A stretch of DNA of 64,000 bases from Flavobacterium sp. CF108 (GCF_900129795.1 NZ_FQWW01000004.1:124001-188000); one strand, 5' to 3'; positions 34,975-44,574 are shown, counted from the first letter of the stretch. Translations and numbers: made by a program. Notes: a model not told the origin generated them from the letters alone.

Positions 34975-35964
34975 ATGAAAAATAAATATACAGTTGGAAG
35001 TTTGTATGCAGGTGTAGGCGGTATATGTTTAGGTTTTGAAAAAGCTGGTTTTGATTTGAAATGGGCTAACGAATTTGACAAAAAAGCCTGCGTTACGTAT
35101 AGAAACAATTTCAAACACAATCTTATTGAAGGTGATGTGATGGATCTTGACGTGACAACTCTTGATAAAGTAGATGTTTTAACAGGCGGTTTTCCTTGTC
35201 AGCCTTTTTCACTGGCTGGTCACCGAAAAGGTTTTGACGACCGAAGAGGAAATCATTTTTTTAAAATTCTGGATTTCATTGACGAAATTAGACCCAAAGT
35301 GGTTTTTCTTGAAAATGTCAAAAACCTAAAAGGACACGATAAAGGAAACACATTAAAAGTGATAAAGAGTGAAATAAAAAAACGCAATTATACTTTTGAC
35401 AGTTCTATTTTAAACACCAAAGATTTTGGAAATACGCCGCATAACAGAGAGCGACTTTTCATGATTGCTTTTGACAAAGACTTCTTAAACAACAAAAGTT
35501 TCAAGTTTAAATTCCCCGAAAAGGAACAATTAACAAAGTCTATTAAAGATTTAATTATTACAGAAAAAGTTTCTGATAAATTTTATTATGGCGAAGAGAA
35601 GTACATGTACAATAAATTGAAGGAAGCGGTTGTAAATAAAAACCACATCTATCAATTTAGAAGACAATATGTTAGAGAAAATAAATCGGGCTTATGTCCT
35701 ACTCTAACAGCCAATATGGGAACAGGTGGACACAACGTTCCGATCATTACAACCGATTTTGGCTTTAGAAAACTGACTCCAAGAGAATGTTTTAGACTTC
35801 AGGGCTTTCCTGATGATTATAAACTGCCTGCAATTTCCAATTCAAGCTTATACAAACAAGCGGGAAATTCGGTTAGCATGCCGGTTATTCAAAGACTGGC
35901 TGAAGAAATTTTTAAGGTTATTGAAAAAGTCGAAGCAAAAGAAAAGAAGAAAGAAAAAGTATAA
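34975..35964 (+). CDS. DNA (cytosine-5-)-methyltransferase
   Basis: This 329-residue C5-cytosine methyltransferase uses S-adenosylmethionine. Conserved motifs in order: I (GSLYAGVGGICLGFEKAGF), IV with catalytic Cys75 (GGFPCQPFSLAGHRKGF), VI (VVFLENVKNL), VIII (DFGNTPHNRERLFMI), a short target-recognition region, IX (KLTPRECFRLQGFPDDY) and X (YKQAGNSVSMPVI). The compact target-recognition region suits a short palindromic site. It is convergent with a Vsr gene whose stop lies 5 bp away; no matching restriction enzyme is seen. The Lys-rich C-terminus is typical of orphan methylases. Confidence 0.95.
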   Translation: MKNKYTVGSLYAGVGGICLGFEKAGFDLKWANEFDKKACVTYRNNFKHNLIEGDVMDLDVTTLDKVDVLTGGFPCQPFSLAGHRKGFDDRRGNHFFKILDFIDEIRPKVVFLENVKNLKGHDKGNTLKVIKSEIKKRNYTFDSSILNTKDFGNTPHNRERLFMIAFDKDFLNNKSFKFKFPEKEQLTKSIKDLIITEKVSDKFYYGEEKYMYNKLKEAVVNKNHIYQFRRQYVRENKSGLCPTLTANMGTGGHNVPIITTDFGFRKLTPRECFRLQGFPDDYKLPAISNSSLYKQAGNSVSMPVIQRLAEEIFKVIEKVEAKEKKKEKV

Positions 35965-35968
35965 AATT

Positions 35969-36409
35969 TCAACTCTTTTTTTCTTCTTTTTTTATTTTTG
36001 AAGATTCTATTTCTTCACGGATTTTTGCTACACAACTATCCAATTCTTTTTGAACTTCTTTACTCCAAAACCGAATTACTTTCCATTTTTTTGAAATCAA
36101 AAAAGCGTTGACCTCAACATCCCGGTTCATATTCCGTTCGATTTTCGGAATCCAATAGTCACGATTTGATTTAATTCGCAATTGCTGGGTTTCCCAATCT
36201 TTGCCGTGAAAAAATTCACTGTCTATAAAAATGGCGATTTTATATTTTGCAAAAGTCAAATCTGGTTTACCGAATACTTTTTTATTGTTTTTTCGATAGC
36301 GATAACCTAATTCCCACAAAGCTTTGGCAAGCCTGACTTCTTGCGTAGTTGCCGTGCTTTTTATAGCCTGCATATTTTTTCTCCTTTGTTCGGGAGTTAA
36401 ATTATCCAT
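35969..36409 (-). CDS. vsr: Very short patch repair endonuclease (Vsr)
   Basis: Vsr (146 residues) nicks DNA 5' of the T in T:G mismatches arising from deaminated 5-methylcytosine. Motifs: MDNLTPEQRRKNMQAIKS, Asp50 in KVFGKPDLTF, and FIDSEFFHGKDWE with His68. FLISKKWKVIRFW ends the core. The E. coli enzyme has a structural zinc held by three Cys and a His. Here the first Cys is replaced (FIDSEFFHG for FVDGCFWHG) and the others are absent, so this is the zinc-less branch. It is convergent with the methyltransferase it should serve. Confidence 0.92.
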   Translation of the reverse strand: MDNLTPEQRRKNMQAIKSTATTQEVRLAKALWELGYRYRKNNKKVFGKPDLTFAKYKIAIFIDSEFFHGKDWETQQLRIKSNRDYWIPKIERNMNRDVEVNAFLISKKWKVIRFWSKEVQKELDSCVAKIREEIESSKIKKEEKKS

Positions 36410-36614
36410 CGTTTTGTCAAGATTAAAATTGTCTTTGAAATATAAAATTACTTTATTTTTCTTTTGAAGACCTATTAGATAAATGAATCAAAAGAAATCA
36501 TACGTTATTTATAAAAAAAACATCTTTAGCAAAAGTTGAAATTTAAAACAAAGAATGTTTTTAGATCTTATAAATCTATACAATAAAAACAGCGAGTGTC
36601 ATAATATTTGAAAA

Positions 36615-37364
36615 TTAATCAATAGACTGAATTAAAATTGTTGGCCCCGCATCGGCATCCCCTAAAGTAGTGTTTATAGTATTTCCGCCAGTAGTTCTAA
36701 CACTGACTACTAATGGGGTTGCACCTACAGTTACTATATGAAAAAAAGTAGTTGATCCGGCTTGATGTCCGGTGTTTGCAACTGACTCACAATGTGCCGC
36801 AGGAGATATTTTTGTATTGGCAGTATCATTAAACAAAGCGAATCGAATAAATGAACCATTTACGATATCTATCCATCCTACAGCAAAATCTATTCGATAA
36901 GTTTTTCCTGCCGGAAGCGTAAAAGTTCGATTAGTAGAATTATAGGCTAATGATATTCCCGATGAAGTTATAGTAGTTCCAAAAGAAACTTTAGCACCTG
37001 TTGAATTAGTTATTGTTTGAGATGCCCCTGCAAACAAGCCATAAACTGGTGTGTTATATACATCCTTCATTATACGCAGCCAATTTGTGCCATCCCAATA
37101 ATAAAACCCTGGTGTAACTGCCGTTGCGCCACTGCTATTTGTGGCTGTATTATAAACAATTGTTCCACTAACCAGAGAACCACCTGCAGGATTTGTTACC
37201 GGAGACGCACTATTAGATGCGGTTAATGCAACTCTGGGCATTAAAATACCTTGTGTACTTGAATCTATGTCTAAAACCCCATTTGGTGTTATTGTTCCTA
37301 TTCCTATCTGAGCATTAAGAAAGTTAAAAAAAAACAGTAAAAACAGTAATATCCTTATTCTCAT
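36615..37364 (-). CDS. Secreted protein with flavobacterial tail-fibre-like N-terminus
   Basis: This 249-residue exported protein has a signal peptide (about residues 1-18, ending LNA-Q). The mature start QIGIGTITPNGVLDIDSSTQG is the motif found at the N-terminus of many flavobacterial surface proteins with repeated or fibre-like domains. A GFYYWDGTNWLRI motif follows near residue 90. The C-terminal part is Thr/Ser/Gly-rich and predicted beta-sandwich. No Por-secretion tail is evident. It is probably a surface or extracellular structural protein; the specific role is unknown. Confidence 0.75.
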   Translation of the reverse strand: MRIRILLFLLFFFNFLNAQIGIGTITPNGVLDIDSSTQGILMPRVALTASNSASPVTNPAGGSLVSGTIVYNTATNSSGATAVTPGFYYWDGTNWLRIMKDVYNTPVYGLFAGASQTITNSTGAKVSFGTTITSSGISLAYNSTNRTFTLPAGKTYRIDFAVGWIDIVNGSFIRFALFNDTANTKISPAAHCESVANTGHQAGSTTFFHIVTVGATPLVVSVRTTGGNTINTTLGDADAGPTILIQSID

Positions 37365-37764
37365 AATTTATGAATTTAAATTAATACTTGTTTTTATCAC
37401 AAATAAAAAAACTAATTAAAATGTTTTCGAATTTTTACAACGACTAATTTTCAAATATAAAATAGCCCTTCTGATTCTTCCAAATTTATTCTTTTTTTTA
37501 AACTTATTCCTAATTTTCAATAAATTTTAACACTACAAAATCCTTTAAAATTTGACGCAAATAACTATAAAACAAACATTTATAATCTTGCGTGATTATT
37601 ATGTGTTATCTGGAAATGATTCAACATGAAACCCAAAACCTTAAAGCTGAAATCCTAATTGTATGCTTCATTAATTACAAAATTGAAATAAAAAGAGAAG
37701 TAATTTTACTTAAAAACAAAACAACTGCAATTCACCAATTCCTATTGAGCCAAGACTTAGGCAT
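37365..37764. other. Intergenic region, no convincing gene
   Basis: A short frame (37592-37789) with a GTG start runs into the tRNA terminator and has no recognisable features, so it is not called. TAATCTTG-type sequence near 37585 is the only promoter-like word. Otherwise nothing is seen. Confidence 0.5.
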
Positions 37765-37766
37765 AA

Positions 37767-37797
37767 AAAAAGCCTCTACATTTCTGTAAAGGCTTTC
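37767..37797 (-). terminator. Terminator of tRNA (CAU)
   Basis: aaagcct and aggcttt with a partly paired middle (ctaca/tgtaa) form a hairpin. On the minus strand a T tract follows the stem. Confidence 0.75.
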
Positions 37798-37811
37798 TAT
37801 TTCTAAAGAAG

Positions 37812-37885
37812 TGGTCCCACCTGGGCTCGAACCAGGGACCACCTGATTATGAGTCAGGTGCTCTAACCAGCTGAGCTATAGGACC
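37812..37885 (-). tRNA. tRNA-Met/Ile2 (anticodon CAU)
   Basis: A complete cloverleaf of 74 bases: acceptor ggtccta/tgggacc, D arm gctc/gagc, anticodon stem cctga/tcagg with loop ctcataa, and T arm cctgg-ttcgagc-ccagg. Anticodon CAU reads AUG, or AUA if lysidine-modified. The acceptor starts with G-C, so it is not the initiator type. Methionine elongator versus Ile2 cannot be settled here. Confidence 0.9.
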
Positions 37886-38031
37886 GGTTTAGAGGATGCA
37901 ATATTACTACTATTTTTCGTTCACTCCAAATATTTTAAGACATGATTTGCATTTAATTTCAATTCAAAGTCCCAGTTTTAAAAACAAGATTGATTTTCAA
38001 GACCTTATTTAAAAACAAAAAGTAATATTTT

Positions 38032-38436
38032 TTATTTAATTTCCTGACAAAGCTCTACCAAAACGCCATTTGTGTTCTTGGGATGCAGGAAAACTACCAA
38101 TTTATTGTCGGCGCCTTTCTTCGGAACGTCATTTATCAGCACAAAACCTTCGTTTTTTAATCGGGAAATTTCGGCATGAATATCTTCAACATCAAAAGCG
38201 ATGTGATGAATTCCTTCTCCTTTCTTTTCCAGAAATTTTGCAATTGGACTTTCTGGGTTTGTCGCCACTAAAAGCTCAATCTTGTTATTCCCGGTTTGAA
38301 AAAACGAAGTCAAAACACCTTCGCTTTCTACCGCTTCCATTTTATAAGATGGAACGCCAAGCATTTTTTCGAACAATACATTTGCATCATCCATATTTTT
38401 TACCGCGATCCCGATATGTTCTATTTTATTAACCAT
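38032..38436 (-). CDS. mce: Methylmalonyl-CoA epimerase
   Basis: This 134-residue vicinal-oxygen-chelate-fold enzyme interconverts the (R)- and (S)-methylmalonyl-CoA isomers in propionate metabolism. Metal-binding positions are His in IEHIGIAVKN, His in GIHHIAFDVEDI and Glu in GVLVELCQ. The ELLVATNPESPIAKFLEKKG region is typical. It starts 9 bp after the unknown 785-residue gene ends, in the same direction, though the two need not be related functionally. Confidence 0.92.
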   Translation of the reverse strand: MVNKIEHIGIAVKNMDDANVLFEKMLGVPSYKMEAVESEGVLTSFFQTGNNKIELLVATNPESPIAKFLEKKGEGIHHIAFDVEDIHAEISRLKNEGFVLINDVPKKGADNKLVVFLHPKNTNGVLVELCQEIK

Positions 38437-38445
38437 GACTTTCTA

Positions 38446-40803
38446 TTATTGATTAATGTAAGTATTAAAATAACCGCATTCAGCAATTACATCTTTATAG
38501 TATTGAGTATCTGAATAATCCTTTTTTAAAGTTTTAAAACCGTTCCAGGCAATAAAATTAATCTTATCATCTTCAATACTCCACCAGTTTGTAACATTAT
38601 TGTATTTGTTATTGTAATATTCGTTTCGCTCACATTTCGAAATCAAATAAATACATTTTGCTTTTTGCTCTTTTGTTGTTGCAGCCAGCAATGCTTTTTG
38701 ATAATACGTTTTAGAAACATCACAATTGGTAATCATTTTTTTCATCGAATCTCTAAACGAATACGGACTTGAACCGTAACCTACAATACTAATTTCATAA
38801 AAAGTTCTTCCGTTTCCAAAATGCGAAATATTGTAAAAGGCATTTCCAAGCAATAAACTATTTGTGTAAACATCTTCTTTTTGAGCCAGCTTATCCTGCA
38901 TTTCTTTTACCGTATTTAGAAAATCAATAAAAGTATATTTTCTTTTTTGATACGCCGCATGATCACAATCGTGACAATCTTTAATACTTCCGTTAAACGG
39001 ATTCCCTAAAAATTTATAATATTGAACAGAATCTGTTTCCTTCATAAAAGCAATCGCTTCGGGAATTTTATTTTTAAAAGTCGCCTGAACTGCTTGGAAA
39101 TTGCTAATATCTTTCAATTTCAAACTATAAATTCCTGCCCCAATTTTCTCGATTTCAGTTTTATTTGGCTTTGCTAAAAATGTTTTTATATCCAGAAGAT
39201 TTTTTTCATTGTCATAAAAAGCATTTCCATCATTCCAATAACTATAGCGAGATTCACCAAAAATCTCCGACATTACCGGATCTGATTTTCCTTTATAAAG
39301 TGCCGAAAGATAACTTCTGCTCCACGAAGAAGCATTTTGATAACGAAACTCTCCTTCCTTATACGTTTTAGGAAGTTCATAATACAGCCAGTTTAAATCG
39401 GCTAGAATTGTTTTCTCGTTTTTATCCGTCAGTTTGTCAATTTTATTCAAGTTATTTACAAAGCGTAACAAACGAAGCTGCATTCCCGCCAATTCTGTTT
39501 TTGGGAGTGTTTTTACCGCTTTATCAAAACTTTTATCAGCATTTGCATAATCGCCTTTTAAAGTCTGCAGATAACCTAAAGATAAATCCCATAAATACGG
39601 TCTTGCCGTATTATCTGCTGCCGAAATTTTGGCAATTAAATCAAAAGCACTTTTATCTATTTTAGATTGGTTTTCGGTTTTATTCTCCGCAACTGTTTGG
39701 TTTTTCACCGGCTGATTTTCTTCTGCCTTTTGCTGAAATGAATTATTAAGCGCCTGTTCTTGTTTGTTTACCAATCGTGTCGCCAGATAATTTAAATGTT
39801 CACTTTTTGGATCTAATTCATAAATCTTTTCAATGGCTTGTTTTTCATCTTTATAAAATCCGTGAATCGCCCAGAGCGTCGCTTTCTCTTTATTGTTTTT
39901 TGCCATTGCCAGCGATTTTGTCCAGTCCGCTTCATTTTTTGGATGAAAACTATACGCCGTTACAATTCTCAATTCCGGGCATTTGTCAAAAACCTGTGCG
40001 TACAAATAATTGGAAACTGCATATTTTTTCTGCTGATAATTAATTCCGGCAACGTACGAAAGTGCGCGATAATACAATACGTTTTTAGGAACAGAACTTT
40101 CGCTTTTATTAAAAAAGTCAATTGCTTTTTGTTTGCTGTTGCTGTAAAAACGGGCTTTCATTGTTAGAAACCAATATCTGTTTTTCAAAAACGGATCGGC
40201 AGTTGTATTGTAAACATTTTCGATCGACTGAATCATTTGCGAATCATTAAAAGTTTTAGCCACAACAGGATCGTAACTCCAATAATCTTCACCAATTGAA
40301 ACCGTTTCTATTTTTTGTGCCAAATACAAAAACTCCACAAAGCTTTTTACTTTTGCGTCTTTCAAGGCCATTTTTTTACCCCATTTTATTGAGGAAGGAT
40401 TTTGCTTTTTGTTTTTATAAAAAACATGCAAATCTGTAATTTCTTCTTTATTTTTAATCGTATTTTTTTCATCAGAATAATATCTTGGCTTATCATCTCC
40501 AATTAAAAAATAATTTACCGTCGTAGTATCAACAACACCTTTTAGATAAGTTGCCCAATCTGATTTTATGTTTTCGTTGAAACGCGAATTGTGTTTGGTA
40601 TCAAAACCAACTCCGTAAAAAATATCTCCGGCCAAAAACAATGGTGAATACGATTTATCTGCAAAAGTTTCGGGCGTGAAATTAGAATTGTAACCAAAAA
40701 AATCCCAATCGTCACCGCCGCCGCAGGCATATAGTATTCCGTAAACCGAAAGTATCGTGACACTAGAAACAAGAAACAACTTGCTCAAAAATATTCTTTT
40801 CAT
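38446..40803 (-). CDS. Large exported protein of unknown function
   Basis: This 785-residue protein has a signal peptide that ends near YGILYACGG (the Cys at 27 could be a lipobox variant). It has a mixed helical/beta region, with a middle low-complexity Gln/Glu/Asn stretch (about residues 350-385). A helical, repeat-like second half follows (motifs such as DKSFDKAVKTLPKTELAG), suggesting TPR-type folding. A KDCHDCDH Cys cluster lies near residue 610. I recognise no family. Its start overlaps the preceding gene by 41 bp, so the two are a co-translated pair. Confidence 0.75.
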   Translation of the reverse strand: MKRIFLSKLFLVSSVTILSVYGILYACGGGDDWDFFGYNSNFTPETFADKSYSPLFLAGDIFYGVGFDTKHNSRFNENIKSDWATYLKGVVDTTTVNYFLIGDDKPRYYSDEKNTIKNKEEITDLHVFYKNKKQNPSSIKWGKKMALKDAKVKSFVEFLYLAQKIETVSIGEDYWSYDPVVAKTFNDSQMIQSIENVYNTTADPFLKNRYWFLTMKARFYSNSKQKAIDFFNKSESSVPKNVLYYRALSYVAGINYQQKKYAVSNYLYAQVFDKCPELRIVTAYSFHPKNEADWTKSLAMAKNNKEKATLWAIHGFYKDEKQAIEKIYELDPKSEHLNYLATRLVNKQEQALNNSFQQKAEENQPVKNQTVAENKTENQSKIDKSAFDLIAKISAADNTARPYLWDLSLGYLQTLKGDYANADKSFDKAVKTLPKTELAGMQLRLLRFVNNLNKIDKLTDKNEKTILADLNWLYYELPKTYKEGEFRYQNASSWSRSYLSALYKGKSDPVMSEIFGESRYSYWNDGNAFYDNEKNLLDIKTFLAKPNKTEIEKIGAGIYSLKLKDISNFQAVQATFKNKIPEAIAFMKETDSVQYYKFLGNPFNGSIKDCHDCDHAAYQKRKYTFIDFLNTVKEMQDKLAQKEDVYTNSLLLGNAFYNISHFGNGRTFYEISIVGYGSSPYSFRDSMKKMITNCDVSKTYYQKALLAATTKEQKAKCIYLISKCERNEYYNNKYNNVTNWWSIEDDKINFIAWNGFKTLKKDYSDTQYYKDVIAECGYFNTYINQ

Positions 40804-41767
40804 AACTTTTTAAATTGAATTCGTCTAAATCGTAAAATATAATTTCTTTTGGGGCTTTCGCTGAGTTTTCGCTTAAATCTTCGGCCATTTCTTTTAAATC
40901 TTCGGCTGAAATGGATTCTATTTTCAGGAGATCATTTTCTTCATAATAAACACCATTTTTATAATTTGATTGTCTGGCTTTAAAAAAAATGGAATTGATC
41001 TGAACGAAGTTTTTATCCTTTTTGAGTTCACTGAAATTCAGTTTCGAACGAAGTCCAACCACTTTTTGATTCCTAATGTGAACTGCCCACGAATATATGG
41101 GCAATGCGTAATCCAAATCAAGCGGATATTTCTTTAAACTCTTTAAATAATTGTCTGAGATTTTTTTGCTGTAAATAGAGTTTAACGAATCTGGCGCAAT
41201 AGTTCCCATATTGTAAAACATCAAAACGCCATGATCTACATTCGGGATTTTAGTTTTTTTGAAATATTTAACCTGATGAAGCCTTATTGTTGCCGAAAGT
41301 TTTTTCTGCGAAAGCTTTTTAATCTGTTCAATAAACTTCAAATAATTGTCTTTACTGTTTAAGGTCCAGTCGCAGTCAATTTGAATTTCAGCATAATTAA
41401 TTTTATTCTTTTTATTGATTTCTTCAATTAAATGAATCGTCTTTTTAGCCAGATCTTCAATATCAAGATTGGTTTGCAGCATTACTTTATTTTGAATAAA
41501 AACCACGGGAACAATTTCAAAATTTTGGATATTTTCCTGAAAATGAATAGGACTTATGGGAATTGGAAACTGCGTTTCAGGATGAAGCCCAATGTCAAAA
41601 TAACGAACATACAGCTTGTGAACGTCATTATCTTTTAAAACTTCCTTTTCTGTTGAAGAAAACTTCAAATTGGTTTTCCAATAATAAAAAGCAATTATAG
41701 GTTTATCATTTTTACTGCAGGCAGAAAACAAAACAACCATTACAACCAAAAAAAATCTTTTTATCAA
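40763..41767 (-). CDS. Lipoprotein of unknown function with TTG start
   Basis: This 334-residue lipoprotein (signal MIKRFFLVVMVVLFSAC, Cys17) has a regular beta/alpha alternation (IIAFYYWKT, KLYVRYFDIG, FEIVPVVFIQN, YAEIQIDCDWT, LSATIRLHQV). This suggests a TIM-barrel or glycosidase-like fold. The frame begins at TTG, with an in-frame stop five codons upstream and the next ATG at 41740 inside the signal peptide. TTG is therefore the best start. It overlaps the downstream gene by 41 bp in another frame. Function unknown. Confidence 0.75.
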   Translation of the reverse strand: MIKRFFLVVMVVLFSACSKNDKPIIAFYYWKTNLKFSSTEKEVLKDNDVHKLYVRYFDIGLHPETQFPIPISPIHFQENIQNFEIVPVVFIQNKVMLQTNLDIEDLAKKTIHLIEEINKKNKINYAEIQIDCDWTLNSKDNYLKFIEQIKKLSQKKLSATIRLHQVKYFKKTKIPNVDHGVLMFYNMGTIAPDSLNSIYSKKISDNYLKSLKKYPLDLDYALPIYSWAVHIRNQKVVGLRSKLNFSELKKDKNFVQINSIFFKARQSNYKNGVYYEENDLLKIESISAEDLKEMAEDLSENSAKAPKEIIFYDLDEFNLKSYEKNIFEQVVSCF

Positions 41768-41938
41768 AACCGGAGGAAATTATATTTGAACTCAAAAGTA
41801 AGAAATTATAGGCTATTGTTTATTTCATATTCAAAAAAAGAAGTAAATCTAAAAGCTGTAAATCCTAATAAATGGCCAAAAAATTTCAATTAAAGCAAAT
41901 ATAATTGTTATTTTGTGCAATCAAATTTAAAAACCGCT

Positions 41939-43627
41939 ATGTTTAAAAGCAAACTCAAATACATTTCATTTTTATTGGTATTATTAATGATGAGCTGCGC
42001 CAAAAGAGGCAGTATAACTGGCGGATTAAAAGATACTTTGGCTCCTGTTTTGGTTTCGAGTGTTCCTAAAAATTTCAGTACTGATTTTAAAGGAAACGAA
42101 ATTACATTGGTTTTTGATGAATATGTAAAGTTGAAAAACCTCAACAAACAGCTTGTTATTTCACCTCCAATGAAAAATGAGCCGTTGATTTATCCAACTG
42201 GCGTCAGTAAATTTTTAAACATAAAAATTAAAGATACTTTACAACCCAACACAACGTATAGCTTTAATTTTGGACAAAGTATTACTGATAATAACGAAGG
42301 AAATGCGATAAACCAGTTTAAATATGTTTTTTCGACGGGACCTTATATTGATTCCCTAAAACTTAGAGGAAGCATTAAGGATTCTTATGAAAAAAAGGTA
42401 GATAATTTTGTTTCTGTAATGTTGTATGAAGCAAATGACAAATACAAAGATTCTGTTATTTACAAAGATTTTCCGCGTTACGTTACCAATACTTTAGACA
42501 GTTTAAGAACTTTTGAATTTGAAAATTTAAAAGCCGGAAAATATCTTTTGGTTGCTTTAAAAGATAAATCAAGCAATAATAAATACAACCCAAAAGATGA
42601 TAAAATTGGGTTTATCAAACATTTTATTACGGTACCAAATGATACTGTTTTTGATTTGGAATTATTCAAGGAAACACTTCCGCTAAAGGCTGTAAAACCA
42701 ATTCAGGCATCAGGAAACAGATTGCTTTTACCTTATGAAGGAAAACAAAATTTCAAGATCAACAAACCAACCATTGTCCTTAAAAACAATGACCAGATTC
42801 TTGAAACTATTGTAACGCAGTTTCCTAAAAAAGATTCGCTTCAGGTTTGGTATAAACCTTTAAAAGCTGATTCTTTATCGTTAGAAGTTAGTCGTGATAC
42901 ATATAAAAAGAGGTTTACTTTTAGGGTAAAAGACCAGAAAAAGGATACTTTAAATATTAAAGCGGTTCAAAACGGAATTATTAATTTTAGAGAAAGATTT
43001 ACTTTAGAAACTGAAACGCCTTTAGTGAAGTTCGATAAATCAAAAATTAAATTAGTTAACAAAGATTCGACAGCTGTTGATTTTACTACAGAATACGATG
43101 AATTTAATCAGAAGCTGTATGTTGATTTCAAGAAAGAACCTCTGGAAAAATACAATTTTACGTTTTTCCCGGGTGCGCTGACTGATTTCTATGAAAAAAC
43201 AAATGATACTTTATTGTATAAACTAACCACAAAAGAGGCTGCCGATTACGGAAACTTAGTTTTAAATTTGAAAAATATAAAACGTTTCCCTATCATTGTT
43301 GAAATAACAAACAAAAAAGGCGATGAAGTTTTGGCCAGCGAATATTCTGAAGGAAGTACTAAAATTGAATTCAATTTATTAGTACCAACTCAATTTACGG
43401 TCAGGATTATTTATGACGATAATAAAAACAAAATGTACGATGCCGGAAGTTTCCTTGATAAACGATATGCCGAAGAAGTTTTTTATTATCAGCAAGAAGT
43501 CGATGTCCGCAGCAATTGGGATGTCGATCAAAGCATCGACTTAAATATTCCGTTTAGTCCTGAAATAGAGAAAAAAGAAGACGCAAAAAAGAAGAAAAAA
43601 GAGGAAAAGCAGCGAAAAGCTTTCTAA
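41939..43627 (+). CDS. Ig-like domain lipoprotein
   Basis: This 562-residue lipoprotein (lipobox LLMMSC) is followed at once by SITGGLKDTLAPVLVSSVPKN, the start of an SbsA-type Ig-like domain (about 30-130, with TLVFDEYVKL). Further beta-rich repeats follow. A Lys/Glu-rich tail ends the protein. Such proteins are anchored in the outer membrane and appear conserved across Flavobacteriia. The frame opens upstream at a GTG, but the ATG at 41939 aligns with the signal peptide. Its role is unknown; essentiality or envelope biogenesis is only a guess from breadth of occurrence. Confidence 0.85.
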   Translation: MFKSKLKYISFLLVLLMMSCAKRGSITGGLKDTLAPVLVSSVPKNFSTDFKGNEITLVFDEYVKLKNLNKQLVISPPMKNEPLIYPTGVSKFLNIKIKDTLQPNTTYSFNFGQSITDNNEGNAINQFKYVFSTGPYIDSLKLRGSIKDSYEKKVDNFVSVMLYEANDKYKDSVIYKDFPRYVTNTLDSLRTFEFENLKAGKYLLVALKDKSSNNKYNPKDDKIGFIKHFITVPNDTVFDLELFKETLPLKAVKPIQASGNRLLLPYEGKQNFKINKPTIVLKNNDQILETIVTQFPKKDSLQVWYKPLKADSLSLEVSRDTYKKRFTFRVKDQKKDTLNIKAVQNGIINFRERFTLETETPLVKFDKSKIKLVNKDSTAVDFTTEYDEFNQKLYVDFKKEPLEKYNFTFFPGALTDFYEKTNDTLLYKLTTKEAADYGNLVLNLKNIKRFPIIVEITNKKGDEVLASEYSEGSTKIEFNLLVPTQFTVRIIYDDNKNKMYDAGSFLDKRYAEEVFYYQQEVDVRSNWDVDQSIDLNIPFSPEIEKKEDAKKKKKEEKQRKAF

Positions 43628-44391
43628 GTTTTAATCTCAAAAATATCTTTGTCGCTTAAAAAGTCGAGTTTTTTTCGGGTTTCCAGCATTTCATTTTTAT
43701 CTAAATCAACCACAAAAACACCTTCTGTTTCTTGTGGTTCTAAAATGTAATTTCCTAAAAAGTCAACAACCTGCGAATGTCCGATATGTTCGTAGTTATT
43801 GGAGTCAAGCCCAATTCGGTTTACACCCACAACATAACTTAGGTTTTCAATCGCACGCGCTTTAAGTAAGGCGTCCCAAGCGTTGGTGCGCACTTTTGGC
43901 CAGTTGGCAACGTATAAAAGTAAATCGTAGTTTTCGACATTTCGCACAAAAACCGGAAAACGTAAGTCATAACAAACCTGCAGGCAGATTTTCCATCCTA
44001 AATAATCAACAATTGCTTTGTGAATTCCTGCAGTATAAAATTTATCTTCTCCGGCTAGCGTAAATAAATGACGCTTGTCATAATATTGAATGTCTCCCGA
44101 CGGAAAAACAAATAACATTCTATTATAATAATTACCATTTTTGGTAATGACCACACTTCCCGTCACGGCGCTATTTTTTTCTTTCGCAATAAATTTCATC
44201 CACAAAACAGTTTCCCCTTCCATCGTTTCGGCAACTGCCGAAGGATTCATAGTAAATCCTGTCGAAAACATTTCTGGCAAAACAATCAAATTGACCTGCT
44301 GATCGATCTGTTTTATTTTCGATTCAAAGTTTTTTCTGTTTGCAGAAGCTTCTTCCCAAACCAGTTCTGATTGAATAAGTGCGATTTTCAT
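43624..44391 (-). CDS. Nitrilase-superfamily amidohydrolase (omega-amidase-like)
   Basis: This 255-residue carbon-nitrogen hydrolase has a cytosolic CN-hydrolase fold with the Glu-Lys-Cys triad: Glu in LIVLPEMFSTGF, Lys in YYDKRHLFTLAGE and Cys in ICLQVCYDLRFPV. The order and spacing fit the YafV/Nit2 omega-amidase branch, which hydrolyses alpha-ketoglutaramate or alpha-ketosuccinamate. Its stop overlaps the stop of the Ig-like lipoprotein gene by 4 bp. Confidence 0.92.
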   Translation of the reverse strand: MKIALIQSELVWEEASANRKNFESKIKQIDQQVNLIVLPEMFSTGFTMNPSAVAETMEGETVLWMKFIAKEKNSAVTGSVVITKNGNYYNRMLFVFPSGDIQYYDKRHLFTLAGEDKFYTAGIHKAIVDYLGWKICLQVCYDLRFPVFVRNVENYDLLLYVANWPKVRTNAWDALLKARAIENLSYVVGVNRIGLDSNNYEHIGHSQVVDFLGNYILEPQETEGVFVVDLDKNEMLETRKKLDFLSDKDIFEIKT

Positions 44392-44520
44392 TTTTCAAAA
44401 ATACGAATTTTCAGCCAAAATTATTTTTTTAATGAAAAAGCTCATTTTGCAAAATTTTCTCAGAACACCTTTAAAAATCAAATGTTTTTAAGATTAAAAA
44501 AATACTTGAATAAATTTTAT

Positions 44521-44554
44521 TGCAAAAAAAATGCAGTTATTGCAAAAAAAACGC
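44521..44554. promoter_or_regulatory. Two candidate operator sites upstream of susC
   Basis: TGCAAAAAAAATGC (44521-44534) and TGCAAAAAAAACGC (44541-44554) are 20 bp apart. The first is identical to a site upstream of the GH20 gene at 56420-56433, and a related site lies upstream of deoR. They are candidates for binding by the DeoR-family regulator encoded in the locus. The second site begins 34 bp upstream of the -7 box, matching the GH20 spacing (33 bp). Confidence 0.6.
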
Positions 44555-44574
44555 AAATATTTGAAATTAATCTA

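Noticed and set aside
37592..37789. 65-codon open frame upstream of tRNA(CAU)
   Set aside because: GTG start, no domain or signal, and the 3' end reads through the tRNA terminator hairpin. Probably chance.
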